From Hermatobates lingyangjiaoensis (lineage: Eukaryota; Arthropoda; Insecta; Hemiptera; Hermatobatidae), in assembly GCA_026182355.1 (NCBI GenBank), contig JAPFBL010001617.1, positions 5,625,001-5,689,000 of the forward strand: a stretch of 64,000 bases of DNA, read 5' to 3'. The position numbers and the translations under genes were made by a program. Of the stretch, positions 11,466 through 23,145 are shown in pieces. The notes under the pieces were generated by a model that was given only the letters and a program-made list of their open reading frames with translations, made no database searches and was not told the origin of the DNA. Numbering within the stretch: position 1 is the first letter of the stretch; every line of letters begins with the position of its first letter.

Positions 11466-12190
11466 ATGACAACATTATAAAATAGAATTATTTTTATTAC
11501 GGAAACCCGGTGAACTTAGTAGTTTTATAATTTCTCCTAAATCCAATTTTTCTACGTCCTATCAAACCATTCATAGTACTCTTTGTTTATTTGTTCGAGA
11601 ACGAACAAAAGTTTATTGATATATAAAAATATTGTTTGACTAATTTTGAATTTTCTTATATTGGAGTATTTGTAACCAATCTTTCATTGTTACTGTTAGA
11701 ATATATTAATGATTCGACCTGTTGTATATTTGTTATTACTTTTAATCTATTTTTGTGTGAGTCAAATATATTTCCATTAAATGTCTTTACTGTCAGAATA
11801 ATTTAAATAAGAATATTTAATATGGTTCCAGTTAAATAATAATCAGGAATTAAAATAATTTAATTAATGGCGGTGTGAAGTTATAAAATATAAATGTGAG
11901 CTTTTAATTTATGGACAAATAATAAATGTGAATTTTTAGATTAATGAGAAAAGTATTCAAAAATTCATGTGCTGTATGCATACTTTTGTAATAATGTTAA
12001 AAATAACTTAAAATTCGCTTGAGATTATGAATAAGTACATTATGTGTTTAGTAAGTAATACGTGCTTATGGCAATAGCTTATTACAGATATTAACTTGAT
12101 TTCATTTATTCAGGGATTAAATTATTCAGGTTCTTTATGTAAATAATAACGTATACAATTATTGTTGTTTTCAATTCATGCTATTTATAG
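11466..12190. other. intron sequence, nothing recognised
   Basis: AT-rich, no repeat recognised; the stretch 10316-11130 left of the SINE is likewise empty. Confidence 0.6.
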
Positions 12191-12345
12191 GTTTTGTACT
12201 CGCTTTTGATGCCTGCTTTGGACCCAATGTCAGAAAGTTTATTTGAAATTCAATACCATTTTTTGAAAAGTCCTCATACACATTATATTTTAGATATACT
12301 TACCAAAAATAATTTTATGGCTAATGTGGATTTATGTACTAAGAG
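12191..12345 (+). CDS. USP9X: USP9X exon 2 of window
   Basis: Acceptor TTTATAG, donor GTAAGT, phase 0 to 2. Reads VLYSLLMPALDPM and then QYHFLKS and TKNNFMAN, a well conserved stretch of the USP9X helical region. It follows a 7.8-kb intron full of Penelope-like and SINE sequence. Too short and without an ATG, it is easily missed by ORF finding. Confidence 0.93.
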
Positions 12346-12439
12346 GTAAGTCCTAAAATTTGAAGTATATGGTATATTTATTCCTCTGTCTTACAAGTGT
12401 ACTTACTAGTTTTTATTCTCATTAAAATTGTAATTTTAG

Positions 12440-12629
12440 ATTGGCATACCTGACGGTTTTAAAGATTAGCAAGCTGCTTCTATTCGTAGTTGAAAATATC
12501 CGGTATAGACAACAGGACCAAAATTCTAATGAGAGAGTTCATCCTGACATTTACACTGTTAGCAACCCAACTATAGAATTGCTTCTAAAGAATATTTGCT
12601 CAAAATTATCGCAAGTTTTTATTGAAAGG
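12440..12629 (+). CDS. USP9X: USP9X exon 3 of window
   Basis: Acceptor ATTTTAG after a 94-bp intron, donor GTGAGT, phase 2 to 0. The split codon AG+A gives Arg, then LAYLTVLKISKLLLF, the conserved counterpart of the AYLNALKIAKLLL stretch of vertebrate USP9X. The second half is less conserved, as it is elsewhere in the family. Confidence 0.93.
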
Positions 12630-13334
12630 GTGAGTTTAATATTATTATTATTATTATTATGATCTCGTAATATATCCGTCATTTGTCAAAATGAAACTTT
12701 TTTTTTTTAATTTGTGTCATAATTATTTGATTTATGCATAAGTAAACTATATTCTAAAATTCTTATGTATAAAATAGAATATTTATTGTATTTTATAGTA
12801 TACTGGCTTATTTTCCCCTTTATTTTTTTCAATTTTTTTATAGATTATACTGTAATTGTACTTCTATTTTAACTTAACCATGGAATTTGAATCTGCCGTT
12901 CTGTTATCTTATTTAACTGATAGTTAACTTGTGTAATCATTTCGATATCAACTTTTACACAGTGTATACAAATATTACTTTACTACAATTAAGGTAATAC
13001 CCAAAGTCCTTAATGGCTTTTTTTCGTTGATATCTTTGTGTGTGGGTGTGTATCTAAATTTTCTGAGCTCGCTATAGGCATCGCTATTTGATAGATCAAA
13101 TTCAATTTTACCAAAAACTGGGCCGTATACTGTAGACGTGCACTACTGTATTTGCCCGCAATGTGATTTTAGAAAACTTTTTCTCCTAAACTTCTAACTC
13201 AGAGTGTTCAAATTTTGCGATTTGTACAAAATTATCATCAGAACTAACTGAAAAGAATTTCAAACTTTTATTATAACCGGAAGGGTGAGTATTGCATAAA
13301 ACGTAAAAGTGTTTATTTATTTATTAAGGGTGAT
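12630..13334. other. intron sequence, nothing recognised
   Basis: A short TTA microsatellite at 12645-12660; 12990-13300 is of less AT-rich, possibly repeat-derived composition without recognised parts. Confidence 0.5.
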
Positions 13335-13380
13335 AATAGTACTCCGTCCTAAGAACTATTTTGCTTTCCCCCCTTCTGTA

Positions 13381-13970
13381 CTATAATACCCCAGTTAACT
13401 TCAACGCCTCCAAGAAGCTCAGCACTTTTGCTGGGTCCAAAGGTAAAAGCTCTTCTATGGTTTTGTTGAGTGTCCCGAAGCACCTACCTCTGTGTAGCAC
13501 AGTGGGTTGGCAATCAGCCAGCAGGTGCAACGGTGTTTTTTCCTCCACATTGCAGAATCTGCACAAACCATCATTGATAATACCCATTCTTCGCAGATGG
13601 CCATTAAGTTTGCAGTCACTCGTTAGAAATCCGGTTAAAATCCTTAGATTATTTCTGCTCCTTTCCATAAAATCCAAGATTTGCCTTTTCTCAAACTTAT
13701 TGAGAAGTATCTTTGATTGTCTGTGTCCTTGAAGAGAAACCAGTATTGCTTCCCGTTTTCTCTATCTTCTTTCCTTAGGAGTTCTTGTATAGTGTGTTGT
13801 ATTATACCACAATATGGTTCTGGACCTATATGCGGTTTCTGAGCAACTTCCCTCGCAAGTTCGTCTGCTCGTTCATTTCCCTCTACTCCTGCATGTCCTG
13901 GCACCCAGTAGAGAGAGATCCTGTTCCTCATACCCAGGAGATTGAGTTTATTTTTGCAGTTCAGGACCAT
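13381..13970 (-). pseudogene. LINE RNase H domain and C-terminal tail
   Basis: Frame 13970-13644 carries SLYWVPGHAGVEGNERADEL, the conserved core of RNase H domains in I-type LINEs. Overlapping frame 13677-13381 continues with FLTSDCKLNGHLRRMGI and CRFCNVEE, the C-terminal CxxC tail typical of these polyproteins. One frameshift separates the two. Confidence 0.88.
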
Positions 13971-14479
13971 CTTTGAGCTAATAAGGTTTGAGCTTTAATT
14001 GCTGCTTGACTATCAGACATTATTACTATATATCTGTTCTTATATCCTTTGTCGATATTGAATTGTGCACATCTTTCTATGGCATGGACTTCAGTTTGGA
14101 AGATACTGGTGTACATTCGGATTATTTCGTCTTAGGCCCAAATACTCCAGCTCCTGTACCTTCTGTTGTCCTTGATTCATCTGTGCACCATCGGATCACA
14201 TTTCCTCCAATGTCTTCTTTGTTTTCTTTTCTAATTCCTTCTTTGGTTCCAAGGTATTCTTGGAAATTCTTTTGGAATTCAAATACTTTACCCAAATCAT
14301 CCCTTGGTGACATGAGTACAGGATGTTTGTTCGCTGTAGATTGTTTATCCTCTCATCGTACTACTATTCCTCCTTGAGTATCACTTTTTAAAAGGTTTAG
14401 GACAGTTTTCTTTGCTGTCCTTCGAATTTCTTGCTGGAGGGGGGCTAAGCCCACAATTTTCTCCATACTGGCAGAAAGA

Positions 14480-15900
14480 CATTATCTTAAGGCTCCCGTC
14501 ATACAAATGCATGCGAACCTTTGAATTTTATTCAATTTCTGCTGTATATTAGAGTGATTCGTTCTTTTACTCCAAATAATCGCCCCATAGGTGATGATAG
14601 ATCTCACCATAGTGATATACATCCAGAGCAGTACTTTGGCTAAACATCCCCACAAACTGCCTGCCATCCTTCTGCATATCATTAGGGCACATATTGATTT
14701 TTTTGATATCATATTAATATGCTGATTAAAGGTGAGTTTCCTATCTAGTGTATTACCAAAGTATTTAACTTCATCCTTTAATTCAATGGTAACTCCTTTA
14801 GCCTAGTAGGTTTCATGCGTTCCATTTTTCTTCTTTTGGTAAAAGCAACTATTGTCGTCTTCCTGGGGTTCATTCCCAGGCCGATCATAACACAACATTG
14901 TTCTGTGGTTTTAATTCCGCCTTAACTAGGTTGCATCGAGTGTCCTCACATTTGCCTCTTGCATTCAGAACTATGTCATGAGCATAGCCCTGGCACCGAA
15001 TGCCTTCCAGGGTTAGCTTCTATAATAGTTCTACTACCAGGCTCCACAGTAGTGGGGATAACATACACCCCCTGGTTACAGCCGCTCGTGGTATTTATCA
15101 GTATACTTTTGACCTACTCTGATTTCTACTTTTCTAATTCTAAGAATTTCCCCTATCCATCTGGTAAGGGTAGTATTTACTTTCTTTTTACTTAAAAAGT
15201 TCTTCATGGCTACATGTGTAGTATTATCGAAAGATGCTTTAATGTCAAGGAAGGTGCAAAGTGCTATTTCCTTTTCTTTAAAAGCCTTCTCTATTTCTTC
15301 TGTCAACTGATACAGAGTAGCATTTGTTGATCTACCCGCTCTGTATGCATGTTGACAATGATGTAGAGGCCTTTCTCTAATTACTGTGTTTCTGATATAA
15401 TTATCCACTATTTTTTCATGTGCTTTTGACATAAAACATGTTAAACGTATTGGCCTGTAATACTTGGTTAAGGTGTGGTGTCTCTGCCCACCTTATGTAT
15501 GAAAACTACCTTTGCCCTTGTCCACATCTGGGGGATATGCCCCAGGGCCAAGCTGCTTCCATAAATCCTGATCAGTGAATGGATAATCATCCCGCCTCCC
15601 TTCTGTAAGAGAACGGGGTAGACACCATCGATACTCGGGGATTTATAGGGACTGAAAGACATTATTGCACACATTATCCTTCTTTCTGAGCAGATTTCTG
15701 TGGCATTCTTCCAGTCAAACTTAGATGGTCTGTGGGAGGTGTCCTCTTTTTCCAGTGGGGTATTAAGCGAGTTTCCTGGAAAGTGCGTTTTCAGAAGTAG
15801 AAAAGATCTATCATCAGCTCCCTCCGTGTATGTTCCATCTTCCTTCTTCAGATTGGAATCAATGTCCGCTCTGTCCTTTGCTAGAGCCTTATGCACGCTA
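14480..15900 (-). pseudogene. LINE reverse transcriptase domain
   Basis: Pieces: 15896-15468 (PYKSPSIDGVYPVLLQKGG, the RT-1/2 region), 15432-15076 (HCQHAYRAGRSTNATLYQL and TFLDIKASFDN, where the first catalytic Asp is kept), then a frameshift into RCQGYAHDIVLNA near 14960-15000. The second catalytic Asp of YADD is His here, so the enzyme cannot be active. 14712-14482 holds the thumb (IITYGAIIWS, CICMTGALR). Confidence 0.88.
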
Positions 15901-16063
15901 GCTGCAACAGGTATGGCTATTATATGTCCGCAGAAAGATTGGATCTTTTAGCTCTGCGGATACTATTACCATAGTGGGTGAGATGCTTGGTTCCTGAATT
16001 GTTTCCATCTCCTGTTTTTTTTTAGTTTTTTCGAAGGCTTTCCTAGCCTTTTCCTCAGATCGT

Positions 16064-17030
16064 CTAATTCCTCCGAGCACGAAGGGGATATTCATTTCCC
16101 TTCTGTACTTTCTTAGGGCAGCTATATGCGTAGGCATTTATTATTGCTCCTGTTACTTCGTTCACGGCTAGCTCCAGTTGATTACAACTACTAGGTACCC
16201 TTTTTACTACTTGTCTTTCTGGATTACACTTTAATATTGTAGTAAAATTATCCCAGTCAGTATTGCGGAGATTCCTGAGAGGTGGAGTGACACTTGTCTC
16301 CAAATCCATGTCAAATCTGATGTTCTAAACTACATAATATTAGATCAAGAACCTCTTGTCACCTAACTTGAGTTACAGTCCCCACATTCAAATTCTGTAT
16401 TTTTTCCTTCACCAAAAATTTGAGTAAGGACTCACATCTCTTGTGGTTTTTGTGCTTCCCCCCTGAGTCTGATGGGCATTCGCATCACAACCAATCAGGA
16501 TGGGGAGTTTTTTTTTTCACAGTACTGGATTTGCTGCTGCAGTTCTTCTGGATGAGGGTGTTCCTCTTTTCCTGGAAGGTAAGCAAAAGCAACAACTATA
16601 CTGGTCTTTTCCCCATACAGTCTTACCTCATCCTGTATGGGAACCAGATCTCTTGTCATGAATTCTGAAAGACAGGGAATAAGGTTATCTCTGAAAGACA
16701 AAGATAATTGGTGTTTTTCCTAATTATAATACAGGCACGAGGAACATCGAACCTTCTACCTCAAATTGTCTTACCCTGTTAACAGTTTAATCCTCTTACC
16801 TGGTGTTTAAAACACAAGAGTTCCTATAAGAGCGCGAGCCCCATGTCTTGAGAGGTGAACATCCTTCCCATTACCGCCGAAGCGGCTTTGGCATGGTGGA
16901 AGTTCACCTGTGCCAGCTTCATGGTCTTCATACTTCCTTTTTAGGAGATCTGTTGTATGTGGAGTTACAACCTACCCTCCAGCAGTTCTTCAGTCGATGC
17001 TCCCACTTGCATACTTATTTCTTGCACTAG
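16064..17030 (-). pseudogene. LINE AP-like endonuclease domain
   Basis: Readings around 16495-16701 and upstream include IVVAFAYLPG and LIGCDANAHQ. The latter is the NCDANAHH-type endonuclease motif that in R1/LOA-group elements is followed by WGS and NxRGExLL; a degenerate form follows here. Continuation 16309-16064 links to the RT. Confidence 0.8.
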
Positions 17031-17050
17031 GGTCGTCTTTTCTATCGGAT

Positions 17051-18316
17051 CTAGCTTTTCTTCCTCTTTTCCGATATTTTTGAAGAGTACACTTTCGTCC
17101 GAGGGTTCCTCTGACGGCTCCACATCATCCTTCCTAGCCTTATCAGAGGTCTCCTCTGATTCTCCATTTTCTCTTCTGTCCCAATCTTTTTCAATCCTCG
17201 GACAGCTATTTTACCGAAACGATAGTTAAGGGTGTGTCCCCCTTTCACTATCGCTTCGGCAGATCCTTCGTCTATGCCCAGTATCAAGAGTACCCCTGGG
17301 TCCTCTTCTCTAAAGGAGTGAGTCTTCCATGTTCAAATCTTAATTCTAAGCATTAAATAGTGCCATAATTTTCTTTTCCTCCGGTGTCATAGCCCTCGGG
17401 AAGAATAACGATACAGTATGTGGCTTAGGTATGTCCTTCCCCCACTTCACTATCAGGGGTTTGCTCTTCCAGCTCTGTGCGTTCGGAACCTGCCTTTTTA
17501 GCCATTCTCCATATTTATCATGGGTTGTGTCGATGACCAACATCCCCAGTGTGAAGTGTATACCTTCGAACTGGAGCTTGCCATCCCAACCCTTCGCAAT
17601 TTTATCCACCAAGGCCTCCTCCAATGGTGTAAGTTCCTCATTGGTGAGACTGACTTGTGAATACTTCGCCGTCATCACTGCAACTTTAGTGAGTTTTGCC
17701 ATATCGGCGAAGCAGACTTTATTTACTTCTTTACTAGGAATTGTCATGCGAGTTTCCTTCCTCTCCTGCATCTGTCTTGGTGACAGAGAGGTTGTCCTGC
17801 CCTTTTCTTTGATATTTCCAATCCTGCTTTGTTGAACTTTCCGTCATCAGTTACTTTCCTGGCCTCTTCCGGAGTCTTCCCTTCTGATAGGGCTCTCAGG
17901 TACCACTTCACCTGAGCTCCGCTGAGGTCGATTCTATGGGGACCATCCACTCCCCTGGGCTTTCCTCGTTTCGGGAGAAAGGTATCTCCTTTCTCCTTCT
18001 TCGGGATCGTCTTCTTCAGATCCTTAGGTGTACTTGTGGAAGGTTGGCTCCCACTAGTTGATTCCTTAGGGCCCTCTTCGCCTCCGGGGTATGGTCTCAC
18101 CTTAGTTATGTTCACCTTAGTATCATACAGGGGGAAATCCCTGAAGTTCTGTCGGTGGTATTTACCCGACTTCCTGTTTATTTTTGTGTTATTTTTACTC
18201 CTATGGTTCCCACGAGTAGCTAGGGATAGCGTTGTCCACTCCTTCAGAGTCCCGCATACAGGAGGTAAGGCTATTTACTCAAGAGGGTCGCCTGGTACTC
18301 TTGAGGATCCGTTCAT
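17051..18316 (-). pseudogene. LINE ORF1-like (gag) region
   Basis: Frames 18115-17744 and 17771-17346 with basic Ser/Pro-rich sequence, the SGAQVKWYLRALSEGKTPEEA box and a conserved block LTKVAVMTAKYSQVSLTNEE. This type of first ORF is common in arthropod R1/LOA-like LINEs. Frames overlap with shifts, so it is not translatable as one protein. Confidence 0.7.
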
Positions 18317-18959
18317 AATACAGTAACCCCTGTATCATCCATCCTTCAGCATGGATTTCAAACACCTTAGATTGGGGTTGGGATAAAAGGAGGGGATTTG
18401 AGGATTAGGAAGGATGTGAAACGAGGATGGTCAGGCCTAGCCCCTGATTACCTTCTCCTCTGCTTTCATTTGTCCCTGCATATAGCAGGTTAACAGGGTT
18501 GTTTCGTGAAGGCCGAACATCGGAGTTGAGTGTTAGAGTCTATTAGTGGCGCTTAATCACTCCATTACCACCCCTAAAAAGTTCTCTTATTATTGTTCTG
18601 AAAATTTCTTGATATGTAGAGCTCACACCATTTGACGGATTTAGATCTTCTATATTAATGACTCTTGGATGCTACTTGTATATTAAACGATCTTTTGATT
18701 ACATTCCTTCCAATCATAAACTAATGTATGGATTTGTTATGTAAATCAAAACTAATTACTAATTAGTTTTAATGTAAATTAAAACTAATTGTATTTGTTA
18801 TATCGAATCAAAACTAATATACAAATATATTAATCTGGAAACTATGTATTTTAACAATCTATCCTAAGAATAATTAGTTCAGTTTTGAACTGTAACATGG
18901 AGGTGTTCTATCACTACAATTGAGATGATTAGTTGTGGATACCTACTGGATATTCTTAA

Positions 18960-20400
18960 GTACTGATTGTTATTATTAGCAAGGATTTGTTGAACATTTT
19001 GTTCTTATAAGAAGAGGTATGACTGATGATACCGTCTTTGAACTTATGCAGCATACTCTCCAAATTGATGAAAGCTAGGTGAAGGAGAATGGTCTGAATT
19101 TAAATCTAGCTAAACAGTCTTTAAACCTTTTTCAAGTAGAAAGACAGTAAAAACTAAAACTCTTGGAACAGATAAAAGCGTTGGACTCTCTTTGGATGAA
19201 AGACTACCTGGAAAAACCATATACGCTGACATTGTACAAGGCCAGAAATGGCCTTCTGGTTCTTTTTCCCCATGATGCTCTGGTAAGTCATAGGGCCTTA
19301 ATCCCAAATCTGCATCTTTGGCTCTACTTTATTTCCTATTTCTGCTGTCATAAAACCAATTGTATTATATGCAGTTGTTTAAAATGAAAAAAAAAACTCA
19401 AATTAATCTTAATAAACTACAAAGAAAAAAAAAATGTGTCTAGTGTACAGGAGCAATGACCCCCTCCAACTGCATACACCATGGAAAAGACGTTAAACGA
19501 CCCCAAGAAAAAGGCAACTTGCAGTCTACTGAGACTGGTACAAAATGAAAATGCGTCAATAGAGGGAAAATTGACAGTAATTTAGTGGAACAAAATATTA
19601 TTAGTTTGGCCTATATGTTGTCAGATACAGAAGCCCTCATAGAATGTTTAGCAGAGGGCGATAAAGTGATCGCAAATATTTAACCTGGGTTGGAAACTTG
19701 CTCGAACTCTTGGTTGTCAAACTGACAGATCAAAAACTGATTTTAAAAAAAGCAGTAAAAATAAGGTAACTCATTCTGGGATAGCTTGACGTAAGGAGGG
19801 GATACAGGGAACGAGGCCGTGGACTGGTTAGAAATGGCTGGAGTCAAAGAAACGTCCTACAACCTGGAGCGTTTTTACACAACACACTACAGCTTTCTTA
19901 AGGTTGCAGTTGTTGAATAGATGAAGAAGAAATCAGATAAAACTTGGATAGGATAACCGGGTCTAATTAATATCAAAAACTCATTCGAACTGAAATGAAA
20001 TGTGTAAAAAAATAGTAAATCTTCAAAAGGAAAGAATTAAAAAATATGGAGAAATCTAATCGGATATTGTTCCCTGAACCACCAGTTATGGAAGCTACAA
20101 TTAACTTCATATAAATGACGTAGACTCTTTATGAGGCAGAACTATTTGAACATATTCTATATGAATATGATGCAGTCGCGTTTAGAAGGTTAACAATTTT
20201 TTGACAATCATTCTTAAAACCAATAGAAATGAAAAATACTTCTTTAAGAACAATTATGAAACTCATTAAAGATCTTTAACATCGAAAGCTACCCTTAGAA
20301 AATAAAAAGGGAAGCACAATAATCATACTGCACCATATATTGCAATGGTGCGGATGAGTCTGTTGAGACTCGGCACTCAGTTTAATAATGATAATAATAA
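18960..20400 (+). mobile_element. 3' half of a LINE, + strand
   Basis: The + strand near 19000-19080 reads IRRGMTDDTVFELMQHTLQI then VKENGLNLNLAKQ, the segment after the RT catalytic box in I-type LINEs. Near 19400-19470 the thumb LNKLQRKK..CTGAMTPS follows. Short RNase H traces follow, and the element ends in an AATAATGATAATAATAA tail at about 20380-20400. Strongly degenerate; it inserted in the opposite direction to the LINE at its left. Confidence 0.75.
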
Positions 20401-20611
20401 CTTATCAGATTGCTCGAAGTCAGTGATTTCCATTTTGTTATAAAATATTAAATGGATATAGTCCTAATAAAACAACTGAAATAATTTAATTTATTGTCTA
20501 TTAGATAATACTTTACTAGAGAGTTTGATATTATGTTACTTATAGTAAAGTGCAGATCACTCCAGATTTTTTTTTAATTTTTAGCACTATTTTTTTGTTT
20601 TGTAATTCTGA

Positions 20612-20881
20612 ATAATTTTGAAAGTGAATTCATCTTTGAATGCTTTATAGGAAGGAAAGAACAATAAATGGAGTCAGTGGTCACCCAGTGAAGAACTAGT
20701 GCATAGTCTTATGATGCTTGCATGGGCGTCAGCATGTGCTGATATCATAATTTTGAAAGTGAATTCATCTTTGAATGCTTTATAGGAAGGAAATGACAAT
20801 AAATGGAGTCAGTGGTCACCTAGTGATGAACTTGTGCATAGTCTTATGATGCTTGCATGGGCGTCAGCATGTGCTGATATC
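20612..20881 (+). repeat. 135-bp tandem duplication over the intron/exon 4 border
   Basis: Unit 1 is 20612-20746 and unit 2 is 20747-20881. Each holds 39 bp of intron, the TTTATAG acceptor and the first 96 bp of exon 4. The intron parts are identical. The coding parts differ at about five places, three of which change residues (K/N, N/D, E/D). The unit is a multiple of three, but unit 1 read through meets TAG at the second acceptor. Confidence 0.93.
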
Positions 20882-20957
20882 AATCTCAAATCCTCAGATG
20901 TGCATAGCCTCCACCAGACTATACCAAAAGCGCTTCCATCTACGCCTGATATTCTAG
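20786..20957 (+). CDS. USP9X: USP9X exon 4 of window (start is tandemly duplicated upstream)
   Basis: Acceptor TTTATAG, donor GTACCT, phase 0 to 1. Reads EGNDNKWSQWSPSDELVHSL, then MMLAWASACAD, equivalent to the IIWASGCGSL stretch of vertebrate USP9X. The first 96 coding bases and 39 bases of intron, with the acceptor, are present a second time just upstream (20612-20746). I chose the downstream acceptor because reading on from the upstream copy meets TAG at the duplicated acceptor itself. Confidence 0.9.
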
Positions 20958-21159
20958 GTACCTTATTATATTATTAGTTCAAAAAAGCAAACATATTTGT
21001 ATATCAATTCTACTCTGATTTCTGTGACGGTGTGAGAAATAGTTACATGTATATGGGAGAAAGTAAGCGTGATAGTATAGTTGGATGGAAAAATCATAGT
21101 AGTTGACCAGGTAAACAGGTCACCCTGTTCTACATAGAGTGTCTTGTATTTGGTCATTA

Positions 21160-21230
21160 TAAAGTTTATTTAGAGTAGGGACTTTTAATGGTACATGACA
21201 TTATCAGACTTGGGTACGTCAGATAAAAAT
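21160..21230 (-). mobile_element. SINE tail fragment
   Basis: TATTTAGAGTAGGGACTTTT and GTACATGACATTATCAGACT match the tail region of the SINE at 11270-11310. The head is missing. Confidence 0.55.
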
Positions 21231-21536
21231 TCAAGGCTAGACAAACATATTTGCAAAAATATCTTTGGTAATATAAAAATGACTTAAAATAATATAATTA
21301 TATTTGAATACAATTATGTGATCTCAAGTTGAATGTTATACTGTTCATCTAGTTTTGGTCCACGGTCTACGTGTAATAAAGAAATCTCATTATTACAATA
21401 ATAAGTAAAAACGTTCATCAAAATATTAATTATCCTCGTAGTATTTATTTATGAATAGTTTTATATATTCAAGTTGAATTGACTAATGTTGTCTTATGTA
21501 ATAATGGCATACTGCAAAAAAAATGTTTTGTTTCAG

Positions 21537-21654
21537 TATGCAGAGAAGCGCTTGAAGTATTAACAATTGCCTTAAACTTAAATCCAGGAGCATTCGTAAA
21601 TTTCAAAAATTGGCAAACCTTTATAATGGATTTAATTCTTGTTTCTGGCAATAG
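21537..21654 (+). CDS. USP9X: USP9X exon 5 of window
   Basis: Acceptor TTTCAG, donor GTAATT, phase 1 to 2. The codon split across the intron gives V, then CREALEVLTIALNL and NWQTFIMDLIL, matching the VCCEALEV and AWQTFIIDLLL stretches of vertebrate USP9X. Part of the helical region before the protease domain. Confidence 0.95.
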
Positions 21655-21684
21655 GTAATTTTGATACATATTTTTTGTTATATA

Positions 21685-22425
21685 TACCATGTTTCACATA
21701 AACACGTGAAATAATAATCAATGATCAAACCACAATGTGTAATGGGAAAAAAGACTTAAGATCTTTCAACCGTAACAAGCGGTCTAAACCTCTTTAATAG
21801 GGTGGTAAAACCTTTTAAAATACCACTCTTCCCTCCCACTCTTCTCAACCCATCATCAGATGTTTCTGAATCTAGTGTTTCAGTTGGGTTTTTGACTCTG
21901 ACAAAGATCTGTTGTTACGTTTGAAAGGTCTTAAGTTTTCTTTTCCGTTTCATATTGTGGTTTGATCATTCAATATTTGTTATTATTTAACAAACTTTTA
22001 CAGTAAACATGTGAAATAAAAATCAACGTTTAAACCATACTGAGAAATTCAGAAATGGGATCAAGGTCTTTCGACAAAATAATTGGTGCTTGTTAGAGAC
22101 ACACATGGTGATAATGTGACTCTGACGAGGACCAGATCTTATCTTGCCTCTGAACAAGTCAAAAGATTTTAGTCCCATTTCTAAATTTCTTACTGAGGTT
22201 TAGATGTTTATTTATTATTTTATACATATGAAACAAACAATAGATAACACATTTACAGTTTCAAATTTTCGGTTTAACTATCATCAGGAGGAACAACAAA
22301 ACACTGCTGCCAACCTTTGTTCTTCCAAAGCTCTGTGTTTTCTATCTTTTCTTCTTCCTGATGATGGTTAAACCTAATATTTGGGACTGTAACTATGCAA
22401 ATCTATTGTGTGCTCATCTTTAGTT
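21685..22425. mobile_element. three palindromic PLE terminal-repeat elements in a row
   Basis: 21690-21985: AGATCTT family, both ribozyme cores damaged. 21995-22215: related, more diverged. 22225-22425: a different family, where the - arm keeps CTGATGA and GAAA (22258-22292) and the + arm lost GAAA. Together they fill most of the intron between exons 5 and 6. Confidence 0.75.
22258..22292 (-). ncRNA. hammerhead-like motif, AATT family relative
   Basis: CTGATGA, one T, AGTTAAACC as weakened stem II, GAAA, AATT, T, GA. The partner arm at about 22347 (+) lost GAAA. Confidence 0.5.
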
Positions 22426-22536
22426 TATTTTTTAACTTCTGTTGTACGTTCTGAATGAATTTTTTTATTTATTAAAGAGTTCGTGCTTATTATACAAATT
22501 ACTGTGAATGTATGCATAATTAAAATTTTCTAACAG

Positions 22537-22684
22537 ATCGATCAGGTTGGCTGGAGCTGAGCAATTCTATTTATTAACCATGTACAACTGCCAGGATGCT
22601 TTGTTGTCTAATATAAGTTTATTGTTTTCTCATCTACATACCTCTGTAATGGACTATGCAAAAAACTCCTCGGAATATTTTCAG
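22537..22684 (+). CDS. USP9X: USP9X exon 6 of window
   Basis: Acceptor CTAACAG, donor GTGTGT, phase 2 to 0. Reads RSIRLAGAEQFYLL and ends SSEYFQ. The following exon continues VLCKLINFSYAYNY, as expected for the family. The intron behind it is about 5.9 kb and is the most transposon-dense in the window. Confidence 0.93.
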
Positions 22685-23145
22685 GTGTGTATGGTTTTGG
22701 GTATATTAAACATTTGTCACCTGTTGATGAATGTAATTATCAATTATGTAATTATTATATTAGTTATTTTATTGAAGTTATGAAAAAATGTAAACACTGT
22801 ACAAAATAATTTTATATCCATGATTCATCCTACTTTATTATACTGTTGGCGTATTATTCTTTATTTACGCCAATTTTTTGTGTGTTTAACAATGTTCCTC
22901 TACGTTAGCTTTATTATCATTGCACCAGCAAATATGTCAATATGCTTGTTTGGAGTATCAAGATTTACAAATAAGTTATATATCTTTGTACCAAATGTAA
23001 TAGTAGATGGAACAATTAGATCTGTATAGGGGTTACTTGTTACTTCTTCCGTTAATCATTAGAAAAGTTCTAAATTTACATCAATGAAAGGCACCGTTCA
23101 ATGGGCTGACAAATAAATAGTACAATCCTGGTCCTGTGGTATAGA

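Larger units (their letters stand above)
13335..18573 (-). mobile_element. nearly full-length, degenerate I/R1-type LINE
   Basis: Read on the - strand from about 18573 (5') to about 13335 (3', TAATAAATAAATAA tail). Order: ORF1-like region (18316-17051) with a basic, SGAQVKWYLRALSEGKTPEEA-like N-part; endonuclease with LIGCDANAHQ near 16480; RT (15900-14480) with the HAYRAGRSTN and TFLDIKASFDN motifs; RNase H (13970-13640) with WVPGHAGVEGNERADELA. This order with a C-terminal RNase H fits the I/LOA/R1 group. Many frameshifts and stops are present, and the RT catalytic box reads GYAHDIV instead of YADD. It lies antisense in a USP9X intron. Confidence 0.9.

Noticed and set aside
20651..20746. 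Upstream copy as a separate, additional exon
   Set aside because: It has no donor site at its right end and reads into TAG at the second acceptor.
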